DNA of 64,000 bases from Streptomyces sp. NBC_01353 (GTDB taxonomy: Bacteria; Actinomycetota; Actinomycetes; Streptomycetales; Streptomycetaceae), in contig NZ_CP108352.1 in the NCBI RefSeq assembly GCF_036237275.1, forward strand, positions 1,488,001-1,552,000, read 5' to 3'. Positions 35,952-44,559 of the stretch are shown here, in pieces. The notes under the pieces were generated by a model, which was not told the DNA's origin, did not search any database, and saw nothing but the letters and a program-made list of their open reading frames with translations. Both the position numbers and the translations under genes were made by a program. The first letter of the stretch is position 1. Each line of letters begins with the position of its first letter.

Positions 35952-36911
35952 ATGACCATTTCGGGATATCTGCAGGAGTTCCACGGCCTGCCCGTGTTCC
36001 ACTTCCCGGATCGTGACACCGTCGTCGAGCTGCCGGACGCCGCTTCCGTGGCCTGGCGCGTCTCCGGCCCGACGTACTGCGAACCCGACGACGAGCAGTG
36101 GGAGGAGTTCTTCGCCCGCTTCCTCGCGGACGTCGACACGGAGCGGGTCCGCGCGCTGATCGTCGGCGGTTGGGACGAGGCGTACGAGACCTCGTCCGCG
36201 GCGATCGTCGCCGCCCTCGTCGCGGCAAAGGACCGGCTGCCCGGTCTTGAGGCGCTCTTCCTCGGCGACATGGGCTTCGAGGATTGCGAGATCAGCTGGA
36301 TCCAGCAGTCCGATGTGACGCCGCTGCTCGCGGCCTACCCCGCCCTGCGGGAGTTCGGTGTGCGCGGCGGTTCGGAGCTCGTCTTCCCGGCGATCCGGCA
36401 CTCCGGACTGCGCACGCTCGTGGTGGAGTCGGGCGGTCTCGGTGCCGAGGTCGTGCGCGGTATCGCCGGGAGCGACCTGCCCGCGCTGGAGAAGCTGGAC
36501 CTGTGGCTCGGCACGGACGAGTACGGCGGTGACTCCACGGTCACCGACCTGGAGCCGCTGCTCGCCGGCACCCATCTCCCCGCCCTGCGCCATCTCGGGC
36601 TGCGCAACAGCGTCATCCAGGACGAGATCGCCGCCGCCGTGGCGGGCGCCCCGGTGGTCGCCCGGCTCGACCGCCTCGACCTGTCGATGGGCACGCTCAC
36701 CGACGAGGGGGCCGAGGCGCTGCTCGTGGGGCAGCCGTTGACCCACCTCACTCACCTCGACCTCTTCCACCACTACCTGTCGGAGAAGATGAGCGAGCGG
36801 ATCGTCGACGCCCTCACCCCGCACGGCGTGACCGTCGACGTCGACGACGCGCAGGATCCGGAGGACGACGGCGACGGCGAGATCTACCGGTACGTCGCGG
36901 TCGCCGAATGA
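35952..36911 (+). CDS. STM4015 family leucine-rich repeat protein
   Basis: A 319-residue protein, first gene of a five-gene cassette. The N-terminal part has WRVSGPTYCEPDDEQWEEFFARFLADVD. The middle has a series of LRR-like units (LPGLEALFLGDMG, LREFGVRGGSELVFPA, LRTLVVESGGLG, LPALEKLDLWLGTDEYGGDS, LRHLGLRNS, LDRLDLSMGTL, LTHLDLFHHYLSE). The C-terminus is acidic. LRRs usually bind proteins, so it may recognise a substrate or hold the complex together. GGAG lies 5 nt before the ATG; its stop overlaps the next start. Function unknown. Confidence 0.88.
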   Translation: MTISGYLQEFHGLPVFHFPDRDTVVELPDAASVAWRVSGPTYCEPDDEQWEEFFARFLADVDTERVRALIVGGWDEAYETSSAAIVAALVAAKDRLPGLEALFLGDMGFEDCEISWIQQSDVTPLLAAYPALREFGVRGGSELVFPAIRHSGLRTLVVESGGLGAEVVRGIAGSDLPALEKLDLWLGTDEYGGDSTVTDLEPLLAGTHLPALRHLGLRNSVIQDEIAAAVAGAPVVARLDRLDLSMGTLTDEGAEALLVGQPLTHLTHLDLFHHYLSEKMSERIVDALTPHGVTVDVDDAQDPEDDGDGEIYRYVAVAE

Positions 36912-38077
36912 CGCACTCCCCGCCCCTCGCGCACCCCCGCCTCGTCGTCGTCGGCAACCCGGCCAACCGCCGGGTCGCGTTCTTCCGCGACGCGGTGCGG
37001 GCCGCCGGGCTGCCCGAGGTGCGGGTCGAGCCCTGGCTCGACGTCCTGCGGGGCGGGGCACGGTTCCACCCGGGCGAGACGGTCCGGCTCGAGTCGCCCG
37101 GCGAGGAGCCGGAGGTCGACCGGCTGCTGCGCGGCACGGACGACCCGACCCGGGTCGAGGGCACGGGCCGCTGGTACGAGTCGTTCACGGCGGCCACGGC
37201 AGAGCTCGCGCGGAGCGTGGGCTATGCCGGGGCGGTCCTCGTCGACGACCCGGCCGAGCTGGCGGTGCTGTTCGACAAGCGGCTCGCCCATGCCCGGCTC
37301 CGCGAGGCCGGGGTCCCGGTGCCGGACTCGCCGACATCAGGGGCGGACGCCCCAGCCGTACGGGGCTGGTCGGACGTCCGCGCCCTGATGGCGGAATCGG
37401 GCCTGCGCCGGGTGTTCGTGAAGCTCGCCCACGGCTCGTCCGCCTCGGGGGTACTGGCCGTGGAGACGAACGGCGCCGACCGCGTGCAGGCCACCACCTC
37501 CGTGGAACGCGCCCCGGACGGACGTCTCTTCAACTCCCTCCGGGTGCGCCGCTATACGACAGAACGCGAGGTGGCCGCCATCGTGGACGCGCTCGCCCCC
37601 GACGGGCTGCACATGGAGCGCTGGTTGCCGAAGGCGGCCCAAGGCGGCCGTGTGGCCGATCTGCGCGTGGTCGTGATCGCAGGCCGGGCCACCCATGCCG
37701 TCGTACGGACCAGCCGCTCCCCCATGACCAATCTTCATCTGGGCGGTACCCGGGGCGACTTGGGCGCCGTGCGCGCGGCTGTCGTCGGCGCGGGCGGACG
37801 GTGGGCGGATGCGCTCGACGTGTGCGAGCGGGCCGCCGACGCCTTCCCCAGCACCCAGTGCGTCGGCGTCGATCTGCTTCCGGCCGTCGGCTGGCGGCGC
37901 TTCGCCGTCGGCGAGGTCAACGCCTTCGGCGATCTCCTCCCCGGGCTCACCGGCCTCCCGGGCAGCGGCGCGGAGGGCCAGGACACCTACGCGGCCCAGG
38001 TCTCCGCACTCCTCCGCGGAAGCCCTGACAGCACCACCAGCAGCACCAGTCACACCACAGGAACGAGCATCGTGTGA
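36908..38077 (+). CDS. STM4014 family ATP-grasp-like protein
   Basis: A 389-residue protein with ATP-grasp features: a nucleotide-binding strand and lid region RVFVKLAHGSSASGVLAVE, followed by the second ATP site VADLRVVVIAGRATHAVVR and the metal-ligand stretch FAVGEVNAFGDLLPG. This is the STM4014 protein of the cassette. ATP-grasp enzymes join a carboxylate to an amine or thiol; here the substrate is unknown. Its ATG overlaps the previous stop (ATGA) and its TGA overlaps the next GTG (GTGA). The last 20 residues are Ser/Thr-rich. Confidence 0.86.
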   Translation: MTHSPPLAHPRLVVVGNPANRRVAFFRDAVRAAGLPEVRVEPWLDVLRGGARFHPGETVRLESPGEEPEVDRLLRGTDDPTRVEGTGRWYESFTAATAELARSVGYAGAVLVDDPAELAVLFDKRLAHARLREAGVPVPDSPTSGADAPAVRGWSDVRALMAESGLRRVFVKLAHGSSASGVLAVETNGADRVQATTSVERAPDGRLFNSLRVRRYTTEREVAAIVDALAPDGLHMERWLPKAAQGGRVADLRVVVIAGRATHAVVRTSRSPMTNLHLGGTRGDLGAVRAAVVGAGGRWADALDVCERAADAFPSTQCVGVDLLPAVGWRRFAVGEVNAFGDLLPGLTGLPGSGAEGQDTYAAQVSALLRGSPDSTTSSTSHTTGTSIV

Positions 38078-38919
38078 ACCAGCCTCCCGCACCCGACATG
38101 AACGAGATCGTGGGCAGCCACGATCTCCTCCTGGTCACACTCGACACCCTCCGGTACGACGTCGCCACCGAGCTCGCCGCGGCCGGCCGCATCCCGAACC
38201 TGGCCCGGCACCTCACCGGCGGCAGCTGGGAGCGCCGGCACGCCCCCGGCAGCTTCACCTACGCCTCCCATCAGGCGATCTTCGCGGGCTTCCTGCCGAC
38301 GCCGGACGCCCAGGGCCCGCACCCCAGACTCTTCGCCGCACGGTTCGCGGGCAGTGAGAGCACCGCCGACGGCACCTTCGTCCACGACACCCCCGATCTG
38401 GTCTCCGGTCTCGCGAAGGAGGGCTACCGCACCGCCTGCGTCGGCGGCGTCGGCTTCTTCAACGGCCAGGGCCCCCTCGGCTCCGTGCTGCCCGGCCTCT
38501 TCCAGGAGAGCCACTGGGAGCCCGACTTCGGCGTCGCCTCCCCCACCTCTTTCGAGTCCCAGGTGACCCGCGCCGAGGAGATCGTCGCCGCGCTCCCGCA
38601 CGAGCAGCGCCTCTTCCTCTTCGTCAACGTCTCCGCCCTGCACCAGCCCAACTGGTTCCATCTGCCCGGCGCGACCCGGGAGTGCGGGGACACCCGCGCC
38701 TCGCACGCGGCGGCGCTGGAGTACGTCGACCGGCACATCGGCCGGCTCTTCGCCGCCATGAGCAGCCGCCGGAGCTGCTTCGCGATCGTCTGCTCCGACC
38801 ACGGCACGGCATACGGGGAGGACGGCTTCACCGGTCACCGCCTCGGCCACGAGGTCGTCTGGACCGTCCCGTACGCCCACTTCCTGCTGGACGGCCCGGA
38901 GCGGGAGGCGGTCGCATGA
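38074..38919 (+). CDS. STM4013/SEN3800 family sulfatase-like hydrolase
   Basis: A 281-residue alkaline phosphatase/sulfatase-superfamily hydrolase. LLLVTLDTLRYDV supplies the first metal-binding Asp, SFTYASHQAIFAGFLP carries the nucleophile position (a Thr/Ser, not the sulfatase Cys), and CSDHGTAYGEDGFTGHRLGHE gives the remaining ligands. It is compact compared with true sulfatases. The start GTG overlaps the STM4014 stop and its stop overlaps the next ATG. It probably hydrolyses or transfers a phosphate- or sulfate-ester on the unknown product of the radical-SAM enzymes. Confidence 0.87.
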   Translation: MNQPPAPDMNEIVGSHDLLLVTLDTLRYDVATELAAAGRIPNLARHLTGGSWERRHAPGSFTYASHQAIFAGFLPTPDAQGPHPRLFAARFAGSESTADGTFVHDTPDLVSGLAKEGYRTACVGGVGFFNGQGPLGSVLPGLFQESHWEPDFGVASPTSFESQVTRAEEIVAALPHEQRLFLFVNVSALHQPNWFHLPGATRECGDTRASHAAALEYVDRHIGRLFAAMSSRRSCFAIVCSDHGTAYGEDGFTGHRLGHEVVWTVPYAHFLLDGPEREAVA

Positions 38920-40247
38920 CCGAGGCCCCGCGTCCGTACGAAAGTTATGTCTACGCCTATCCGCACAAGACGGCGTACCGGCCACTCCCCGACCCCGCGC
39001 CCTCCCTCGCGGCTCTGTGGGCGGACGAGCCGAAGGACACGCTCTCCCTCTATGCGCACATACCGTTCTGCGAGGTCCGCTGCGGCTTCTGCAACCTCTT
39101 CACCCGGATCGGCGCCCCGGACGAGCTGACCAGCCGCTATCTGGACGCGCTCGACCGACAGGCGACAGCCGTGAGGGAGGCGCTCGGCGACGCCGGACCG
39201 GTCCGTTTCGCCACGGCCGCCTTCGGCGGCGGCACCCCCACCTTCCTCACCGCCGGCGAGCTTGAGCGGCTCTGCGACATCGCGGAGAAGCGGATGGGTG
39301 CGGATCTGCGGGCCGTCCCGCTGTCCGTGGAGACCTCCCCTTCGACGGCCACCGCCGACCGGCTCGCGGTTCTGGCCGACCGGGGCGCCACCCGGCTCAG
39401 CATCGGGGTGCAGAGCTTCGTCGAGGCCGAGGCCCGCGCCGCCGTGCGGCCGCAGCGCCGCGCCGATGTCGAGGCCGCGCTCGCCCGCATCCGGGACACC
39501 GGGGCCCCCGTACTGAACATCGATCTGATCTACGGCATCGACGGCCAGACCGAGGAGTCCTGGACCCTTTCGCTCGACGCGGCGCTCGCCTGGGCGCCCG
39601 AGGAGCTCTATCTCTATCCCCTCTACATCCGCCCGCTCACCGGCCTCGGCCGGCTCTCGCCCACCGCGGACCGGGAGTGGGACGAGCAGCGACTGCGGCT
39701 GTACCGTCACGGCCGGGACCATCTGCTCGCGCGGGGGTACGAGCAGCAGTCGATGCGGATGTTCCGGCGCGCGGACGCTCCGCCACAGGGCGCGGACGAC
39801 TACGCCTGCCAGACGGACGGGATGATCGGCCTGGGCTGCGGGGCGCGCTCGTACACCTCCTCGCTGCACTACTCCTTCGACTACGCCGTCGACATGAGGG
39901 AGGTCCGCTCGATCATCGACTCCTACACCGGGACGCAGGACTTCACACGCGCCCAGGTGGGCCGGTGGGTCGACGCGGACGAGGCGCGCCGACGCCATCT
40001 GCTCCAGTCGCTCCTGCAGGCTCGGGGCATGTCCACGGTCGACTACGACGAGCGGTTCGGCACCTCGCCGTTCGCGGACTTCCCGGCCGAACTGGGCCGG
40101 TTCGAGCAGCTCGGCTGGCTGGATCCGACGGCCCCCGCCGGCCTGCTGCGGCTCTCGCCCGAGGGCCTGGCCCACTCGGACGCGCTCGGTCCCGCGCTGT
40201 TCTCGCCTGCCGTACGGGCAGCGATGGCCGCCTACGAGCCGAAGTAG
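38916..40247 (+). CDS. STM4012 family radical SAM protein (HemN-like)
   Basis: A 443-residue radical-SAM enzyme with HemN-like architecture. The [4Fe-4S] motif is C52-x3-C56-x2-C59 (FCEVRCGFCN) preceded by LYAHIP. FGGGTPTFLTAGELERL is the GGE-like motif, and GVQSFVEAEARAAVRPQRRADVEAAL with NIDLIYGIDGQTEESW is the HemN family pattern. Unlike true coproporphyrinogen dehydrogenases it sits in this conserved non-haem cassette; the family is of unknown function. Its ATG overlaps the STM4013 stop. Confidence 0.9.
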   Translation: MTEAPRPYESYVYAYPHKTAYRPLPDPAPSLAALWADEPKDTLSLYAHIPFCEVRCGFCNLFTRIGAPDELTSRYLDALDRQATAVREALGDAGPVRFATAAFGGGTPTFLTAGELERLCDIAEKRMGADLRAVPLSVETSPSTATADRLAVLADRGATRLSIGVQSFVEAEARAAVRPQRRADVEAALARIRDTGAPVLNIDLIYGIDGQTEESWTLSLDAALAWAPEELYLYPLYIRPLTGLGRLSPTADREWDEQRLRLYRHGRDHLLARGYEQQSMRMFRRADAPPQGADDYACQTDGMIGLGCGARSYTSSLHYSFDYAVDMREVRSIIDSYTGTQDFTRAQVGRWVDADEARRRHLLQSLLQARGMSTVDYDERFGTSPFADFPAELGRFEQLGWLDPTAPAGLLRLSPEGLAHSDALGPALFSPAVRAAMAAYEPK

Positions 40248-40260
40248 CGGAGGTGACGGC

Positions 40261-41115
40261 ATGGACCTGACGATCCTCTACCGTGGCCCGCTCGCCTCCT
40301 GCGACTACGACTGCCCCTACTGCCCCTTCGCCAAGCGCCGTGACAGCCGCGAGCAGCTGCGTGCCGACCGCGCCGCGCTGGAGCGCTTCTCCGCCTGGGC
40401 GGCCGCGCAGACCGGCGACCGGCTGAGGATTCTCTTCACCCCGTGGGGCGAGGGCCTGGTCAGGTCCTGGTACCGGCGCACGCTCACCGAGCTGTCGCGC
40501 CTCCCGCACATCGAGCGGGTGGCGATCCAGACGAATCTGAGCTGCCGCACCGACTGGCTGGCCGAGGCCGACCCCGAGACCCTCGCGCTCTGGTGCACGT
40601 ACCACCCGGGGCAGACACCGTACGACCGTTTCCTCGCCAAGTGCCGCGAACTGGCCGCCCGGGGCACGCGTTTCAGCGTCGGGATCGTCGGCCTGCCGGA
40701 GCACCGGGAGCACGCGCGGCGGCTGCGGGACGATCTCCCGCCCCAGGTCTACCTCTGGGTGAACGCCGCCGAGGGGCACACGTACACCGACGAGGAGGCC
40801 GAGGGCTGGACCGCCCTCGACCCCCTCTTCCCGTACAGCCGCCGTCCGCACCCCTCGGCCGGTCTCCCCTGCCGGACCGGCGAGTCGGTGATCTCGGTGG
40901 ACGGTGACGGGACGGTGCGACGCTGCCACTTCGTGAAGTCCGAGCTCGGCAACCTGTACGACGGTTCGTACCGCGCCGCCCTGCGGCCCCGCGCCTGCCC
41001 CCTGGCGGTCTGCGACTGCCACATCGGCTACGTCCATCTGGAGACGCTGCCGCTGTACGACGTGTTCGCCGGCGGCGTCCTGGAACGGATCCCCGCCGTG
41101 CTCAGAGAGGCATGA
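40261..41115 (+). CDS. STM4011 family radical SAM protein
   Basis: A 284-residue radical-SAM enzyme. The cluster motif is C14-x3-C18-x2-C21 (SCDYDCPYCPF). The C-terminal region contains more cysteines (PCRTGE, RRCHFVKSE, RACPLAVCDCHIG) that look like a SPASM-type auxiliary cluster, which would suit a peptide- or protein-modifying enzyme. GGAGG lies before the ATG, 13 nt after the previous gene. It ends the cassette and overlaps the convergent SGNH hydrolase gene by 14 nt. Confidence 0.9.
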   Translation: MDLTILYRGPLASCDYDCPYCPFAKRRDSREQLRADRAALERFSAWAAAQTGDRLRILFTPWGEGLVRSWYRRTLTELSRLPHIERVAIQTNLSCRTDWLAEADPETLALWCTYHPGQTPYDRFLAKCRELAARGTRFSVGIVGLPEHREHARRLRDDLPPQVYLWVNAAEGHTYTDEEAEGWTALDPLFPYSRRPHPSAGLPCRTGESVISVDGDGTVRRCHFVKSELGNLYDGSYRAALRPRACPLAVCDCHIGYVHLETLPLYDVFAGGVLERIPAVLREA

Positions 41116-41896
41116 GGTCCGGGCGCTTGGCCTCCACGTGATCCCCCGAGCTCTCACCCCTCAGCCGCCGCCCGATCCACGGGACGAGGTACTCCTTCGC
41201 CCAGTGGATGTCGTCGCGGCGCACGTCCAGGGTGTTCCGCGGCGGCAGCGGCGGCCACGCCTGGTCCGGGTCCGCCGGCACCTCCATGCCGAGGACCTGG
41301 GCGGCGCGCAGCGCGACCCGGGTGTGCCCCTCGGGCGACAGGTGCAGCCGGTCGGCGTCCCAAGCCCGCCTGTCCTGCACCGACTTGAGCGACCACAGGT
41401 CCAGGACCGGGCAGCCGTAGCGGTCGGCGACGGCCCGGACATGGGCCGTGTAGGTGGCGATCTTGCCGCGCAGATGGCGCAGCACGGGTACGTCGCGGGT
41501 GTCGAAGCCGGTCGTCACCATCACCGTGCCGACGGCCGAGGTCAGATCCGCGACGGCGCGCTCGAAGCGCTCCGCGACGTCGTCCGGGTCGGTGCCCGGA
41601 CGGATGATGTCGTTGCCCCCCGCGCAGAAGGTCACGAGGTCGGGGGCGAGCTCCTTCGCCCTGGGGACCTGCTCCTCCACGATCTGGTCGAGGAGGCGGC
41701 CGCGTACGGCCAGATTGGCGTAACGGAATGCGTCGTGCTCCGGCAGCTGGTCGGCGAGCAGGACCGCGAAGCGGTCCGCCCAGCCCACGTACTTCCCATC
41801 GGGCCCGGGGTCTCCGACACCCTCGGTGAAGCTGTCACCGATCGCCGCGTACGACCCGAACACGTCCATGTCTCTTGATCTCGAATCGTCTGCCAC
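41102..41896 (-). CDS. SGNH/GDSL-type esterase
   Basis: A 264-residue SGNH hydrolase. Block I is YAAIGDSFTEGVGDP (nucleophile Ser), block III is FCAGGNDI and block V is DRLHLSPEGHTRVAL with the Asp-x-x-His pair. There is no signal peptide, so it is cytoplasmic. The start is a GTG at 41896; the ATG nine codons later (MDVFGSYAAIG) is equally plausible and matches where similarity usually begins. It is convergent with the STM4011 gene. Confidence 0.88.
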   Translation of the reverse strand: MADDSRSRDMDVFGSYAAIGDSFTEGVGDPGPDGKYVGWADRFAVLLADQLPEHDAFRYANLAVRGRLLDQIVEEQVPRAKELAPDLVTFCAGGNDIIRPGTDPDDVAERFERAVADLTSAVGTVMVTTGFDTRDVPVLRHLRGKIATYTAHVRAVADRYGCPVLDLWSLKSVQDRRAWDADRLHLSPEGHTRVALRAAQVLGMEVPADPDQAWPPLPPRNTLDVRRDDIHWAKEYLVPWIGRRLRGESSGDHVEAKRPDLMPL

Positions 41897-42014
41897 GGGA
41901 GCTCATCTTTCCCTTATGGGTGTGACCTACGCGACCGTAAGGAGGGGTTGACGCCGGGTGAGATACGCCACCGGTCAAGATTCCGCCAAGCCGGAATACG
42001 GCGGAACACGAAGA

Positions 42015-42038
42015 GGCCCGGCACACAGGTGCCGGGCC
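42015..42038 (-). terminator. Terminator of the LysM/M23 gene
   Basis: A perfect 10-bp stem GGCCCGGCAC/GTGCCGGGCC with an ACAG loop lies 21 nt past the LysM/M23 stop. Confidence 0.8.
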
Positions 42039-42058
42039 CTTCGGGTGCTGGGCGTACG

Positions 42059-43018
42059 TCAGATGCTGACGCCGTGCGAGCGCAGGTAGGCCAGCGGGTC
42101 GATGTCCGAGCCGTAGCTCGGTCCGGTGCGGATCTCGAAGTGCAGGTGCGGACCGGTGGAGTTGCCGGTCGAACCGGAGAGACCGATCTCCTGGCCGCCC
42201 GTGACGGTCTGGCCGGCGGAGACGCCCAGGGAGGAGAGGTGGGCGTACTGCGAGAACGTGCCGTCGGCGTGCTGGATGACGACCTCGTTGCCGTACGAGC
42301 CGCTGTTGCCCGCGGAGTAGACGGTGCCCGCGCCGACGGCCTTGACCGAGGTGCCGGAGGAGGCGATGAAGTCGACACCGGTGTGGTAACCGGAGGACCA
42401 CATGGCGCCGGAGGCGCGGTACGGGGTGGAGATGCCGCCGCCGACCGGGGCGACCCAGCCGGAGGACGCGGCCTTCGCGGGGGCGGACTGCGCCGGAGTG
42501 GAGGTCGAGGCCGGGGTGGACTCGACCGTGCCGCGGTCGGCGCTGCGCGAGCTGCGCTCGCCCGAACCGGTGGAGGACTTCTCCGCCTTGGGCGCGGCCT
42601 TCGGGGCGGCCTTGGGCGCGGGCGCCTTCGCCGTCGACTTGGCGCCGAGGGTGAGCTTCATGCCGGGAAGGATCAGCGAGGGGTTCCCGCCGACGACCTG
42701 ACGGTTGTCCGCGTAGAGCTTCTTCCAGCCACCCGCCAGGTGGTGCTCGGAGGCGATCTTCGACAGGTAGTCGCCGCGCACGACGGAGTACGTCTTCGGC
42801 TTGGCGGCCTTGTCGGCGGCCGGGGCCTTCGCGGGAGCGGCGGCGACGGCGGCGACGGCCTGCTCGGGCGTCACGGTCGGGGCGCCCTTGTCGGCGGCGT
42901 GGGCTCCGGTCGCACCGAGGAGCGGCAGGGCGACGACTGCGCCACCGGTGCCGGCGGCGACGAATCCGCGCGTGATCGGGTTGACCTTGGGACGGCGGTG
43001 CTTACCCTTTGCGGGCAT
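42059..43018 (-). CDS. Secreted LysM-M23 peptidoglycan endopeptidase
   Basis: A 319-residue cell-wall hydrolase. The N-terminus has a positive region (KHRRPKVNPITR), a hydrophobic core and a likely signal cleavage after GAHA. A LysM domain follows (TYSVVRGDYLSKIASEHHL to ILPGMKLTLG, about residues 75-125). Then comes a Lys/Ala/Ser-rich linker and a C-terminal M23 (LytM) metallopeptidase with the HTGVD and HLHFEIR zinc motifs. The ATG at 43018 has GGAGAGGAA upstream. A ydaO-type leader precedes it, so expression probably responds to c-di-AMP, as for other Streptomyces wall hydrolases. Confidence 0.93.
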   Translation of the reverse strand: MPAKGKHRRPKVNPITRGFVAAGTGGAVVALPLLGATGAHAADKGAPTVTPEQAVAAVAAAPAKAPAADKAAKPKTYSVVRGDYLSKIASEHHLAGGWKKLYADNRQVVGGNPSLILPGMKLTLGAKSTAKAPAPKAAPKAAPKAEKSSTGSGERSSRSADRGTVESTPASTSTPAQSAPAKAASSGWVAPVGGGISTPYRASGAMWSSGYHTGVDFIASSGTSVKAVGAGTVYSAGNSGSYGNEVVIQHADGTFSQYAHLSSLGVSAGQTVTGGQEIGLSGSTGNSTGPHLHFEIRTGPSYGSDIDPLAYLRSHGVSI

Positions 43019-43033
43019 GGCGAATTCCTCTCC

Positions 43034-43158
43034 GTCGCCTGCGAGGTGAGCTGTCGGGTTCGGACTGGAGATGTCCGGCCGCGTTCTCACGCGACTTAAC
43101 CCCGAGCCGTCCGGATCGACCGGTTCGGCGTACTTACCTGGGTCCCCCGCTCCTGCCG
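43034..43158 (-). promoter_or_regulatory. ydaO-type (c-di-AMP) riboswitch
   Basis: The minus-strand leader of the LysM/M23 gene contains the conserved ydaO blocks in order: GGGGGACCCAGGTAAGT near the 5' end, CGGGGTTAAGT, and GAACCCGACAGCTCACCTC with GCAGGCG at the 3' end, ending about 15 nt before the start codon. Streptomyces ydaO elements upstream of wall hydrolases turn expression off when c-di-AMP is high. The aptamer boundaries are approximate. Confidence 0.85.
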
Positions 43159-43561
43159 TACGTGGATGGGTGCGGATTCCGGGCGGTGGCAGGATTCGGC
43201 GGTCCGACCGGATTGACGGTGACCGTAGACGAGCGGGGTCGGCGCGAACAAGCCACCGTTTTTCTCTCGCATTCAGGACCGGGATATTCGCGCCGAATTC
43301 CGGTCACACTCCGTGGAGGGCGGAGCGTCGATTCCCTTTTCCGGTATGGAGATTGTCCGGAACGATCAGGCACGGTCCGTCACTTTTATGACGCTGCTCA
43401 CGCACCGGAACCCATCTCCCCTATTACCAGGGCGCGTTATAACTAAGGGCCCAATTCGGACAGAACACCCATTCCCATGCCCCGGGGGTGTGCGGAGCCG
43501 ACGCCACCCGGGATGATTACCCCAGGAACCGATCTCGATCAGCCAACCTTCAGGAGCACTC
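43159..43561. other. Divergent promoter region between the riboswitch and the tyrosine phosphatase gene
   Basis: About 400 nt with no gene. The part from about 43255 to 43460 is AT-richer than its surroundings. No operator palindrome stands out; both divergent promoters should be here. Confidence 0.45.
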
Positions 43562-44374
43562 GTGACGCAGCAGCTGCCGCAGGTCCCGTCGACCGAACCC
43601 GAGCTCACCGGGGTACGCAACTTCCGGGACGTGGGCGGCCTGCCGACCGTGAACGGCGGATCGGTGCGATTCGGACGCCTCTTCCGCAGCGGCCACCTCG
43701 CGCACGCCACCGAGGAGGACGCGGCCTTCCTCTCCACCCTCGGGCTGCACACGATCTTCGACTTCCGCAACCAGGCGGACCGGAAGGTCGAGGGCCCGGA
43801 CGTCGACCTTCCGGGTGTACGAAATGTGAACATACCGCTCAATGACCCGGCCGACGGCAAGGAGTTCTGGAAGCTGGTCAGCACGGGCGAGCTGGAGCAG
43901 CTCCGCGCCATCCTGGGTGACGGCAAGGCGGCCGCCCGAATGTCCGATTCATACCGGAAGATGATTGTCGCGCGGACCGCGGAGCACAGCCGCATCCTGC
44001 ACGCGATGGCCGAGGACAGCGTTCCGGCACTGATGCACTGCGCGGCCGGCAAGGACCGCGCGGGCCTGTCGATCGCCATCTCGCTGCTCGCGGTGGGTGT
44101 CGAGCGCGAGGCGATCGAGGCCGACTACGTGAAGTCGAACGACCCGCACCGCCGGTACAAGGTGCGCCGCAGCTCCACCTCCGCGGACGCCATGTCGCCC
44201 GAGGTGATGGAGCTGCTCAGCCCGCTCTTCGACGCGCGCGTCGAGTACCTGCGGGCCGCGTTCGAGACGATCGAGCAGACCTGGGGCACGGTCGAGAGCT
44301 ACCTCACGGACGGCCTCCAGCTCGGCACCGGGACGCGGGAGCGGCTGCGCGAGCGGCTCGTCGTCGAGGCGTGA
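43562..44374 (+). CDS. Tyrosine/serine protein phosphatase (PTPLP / Y_phosphatase3)
   Basis: A 270-residue protein phosphatase. The signature loop is HCAAGKDRAG (CX5R with the Lys-Asp typical of the lipid/dual-specificity branch) and the N-terminal block LTGVRNFRDVGGLPTVNGG is diagnostic of the family. Related enzymes remove phosphate from proteins or phosphoinositides. The GTG start has CAGGAG upstream. Convergent with the small membrane protein gene, 10 nt apart. Confidence 0.9.
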   Translation: MTQQLPQVPSTEPELTGVRNFRDVGGLPTVNGGSVRFGRLFRSGHLAHATEEDAAFLSTLGLHTIFDFRNQADRKVEGPDVDLPGVRNVNIPLNDPADGKEFWKLVSTGELEQLRAILGDGKAAARMSDSYRKMIVARTAEHSRILHAMAEDSVPALMHCAAGKDRAGLSIAISLLAVGVEREAIEADYVKSNDPHRRYKVRRSSTSADAMSPEVMELLSPLFDARVEYLRAAFETIEQTWGTVESYLTDGLQLGTGTRERLRERLVVEA

Positions 44375-44383
44375 CCCCGCCCG

Positions 44384-44539
44384 CTACTGGTTCTGCCCGC
44401 CGAGCGTGAACAGCAGGTAGAGGAAACCGGCGAAGAGGTGCCCGGCCACCAGATAGGCGAAGAGCCGGAGCACCAGGCCTTTGGGGAACTTGCCCCCGTC
44501 GCGCTCTTCGCCGGTGACGGGTGCGGACTTCTCGGACAT
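44384..44539 (-). CDS. Small membrane protein (DUF6126-like)
   Basis: A 51-residue protein with a charged N-terminus and one TM helix (VLRLFAYLVAGHLFAGFLYLLF) followed by a short tail. Streptomyces small proteins of this kind are encoded next to XRE-cupin regulators; the regulator gene lies 20 nt upstream on the same strand, so they are likely cotranscribed. Function unknown. Confidence 0.7.
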   Translation of the reverse strand: MSEKSAPVTGEERDGGKFPKGLVLRLFAYLVAGHLFAGFLYLLFTLGGQNQ

Positions 44540-44559
44540 ATCGGCCCCTTCCGAAGGGC

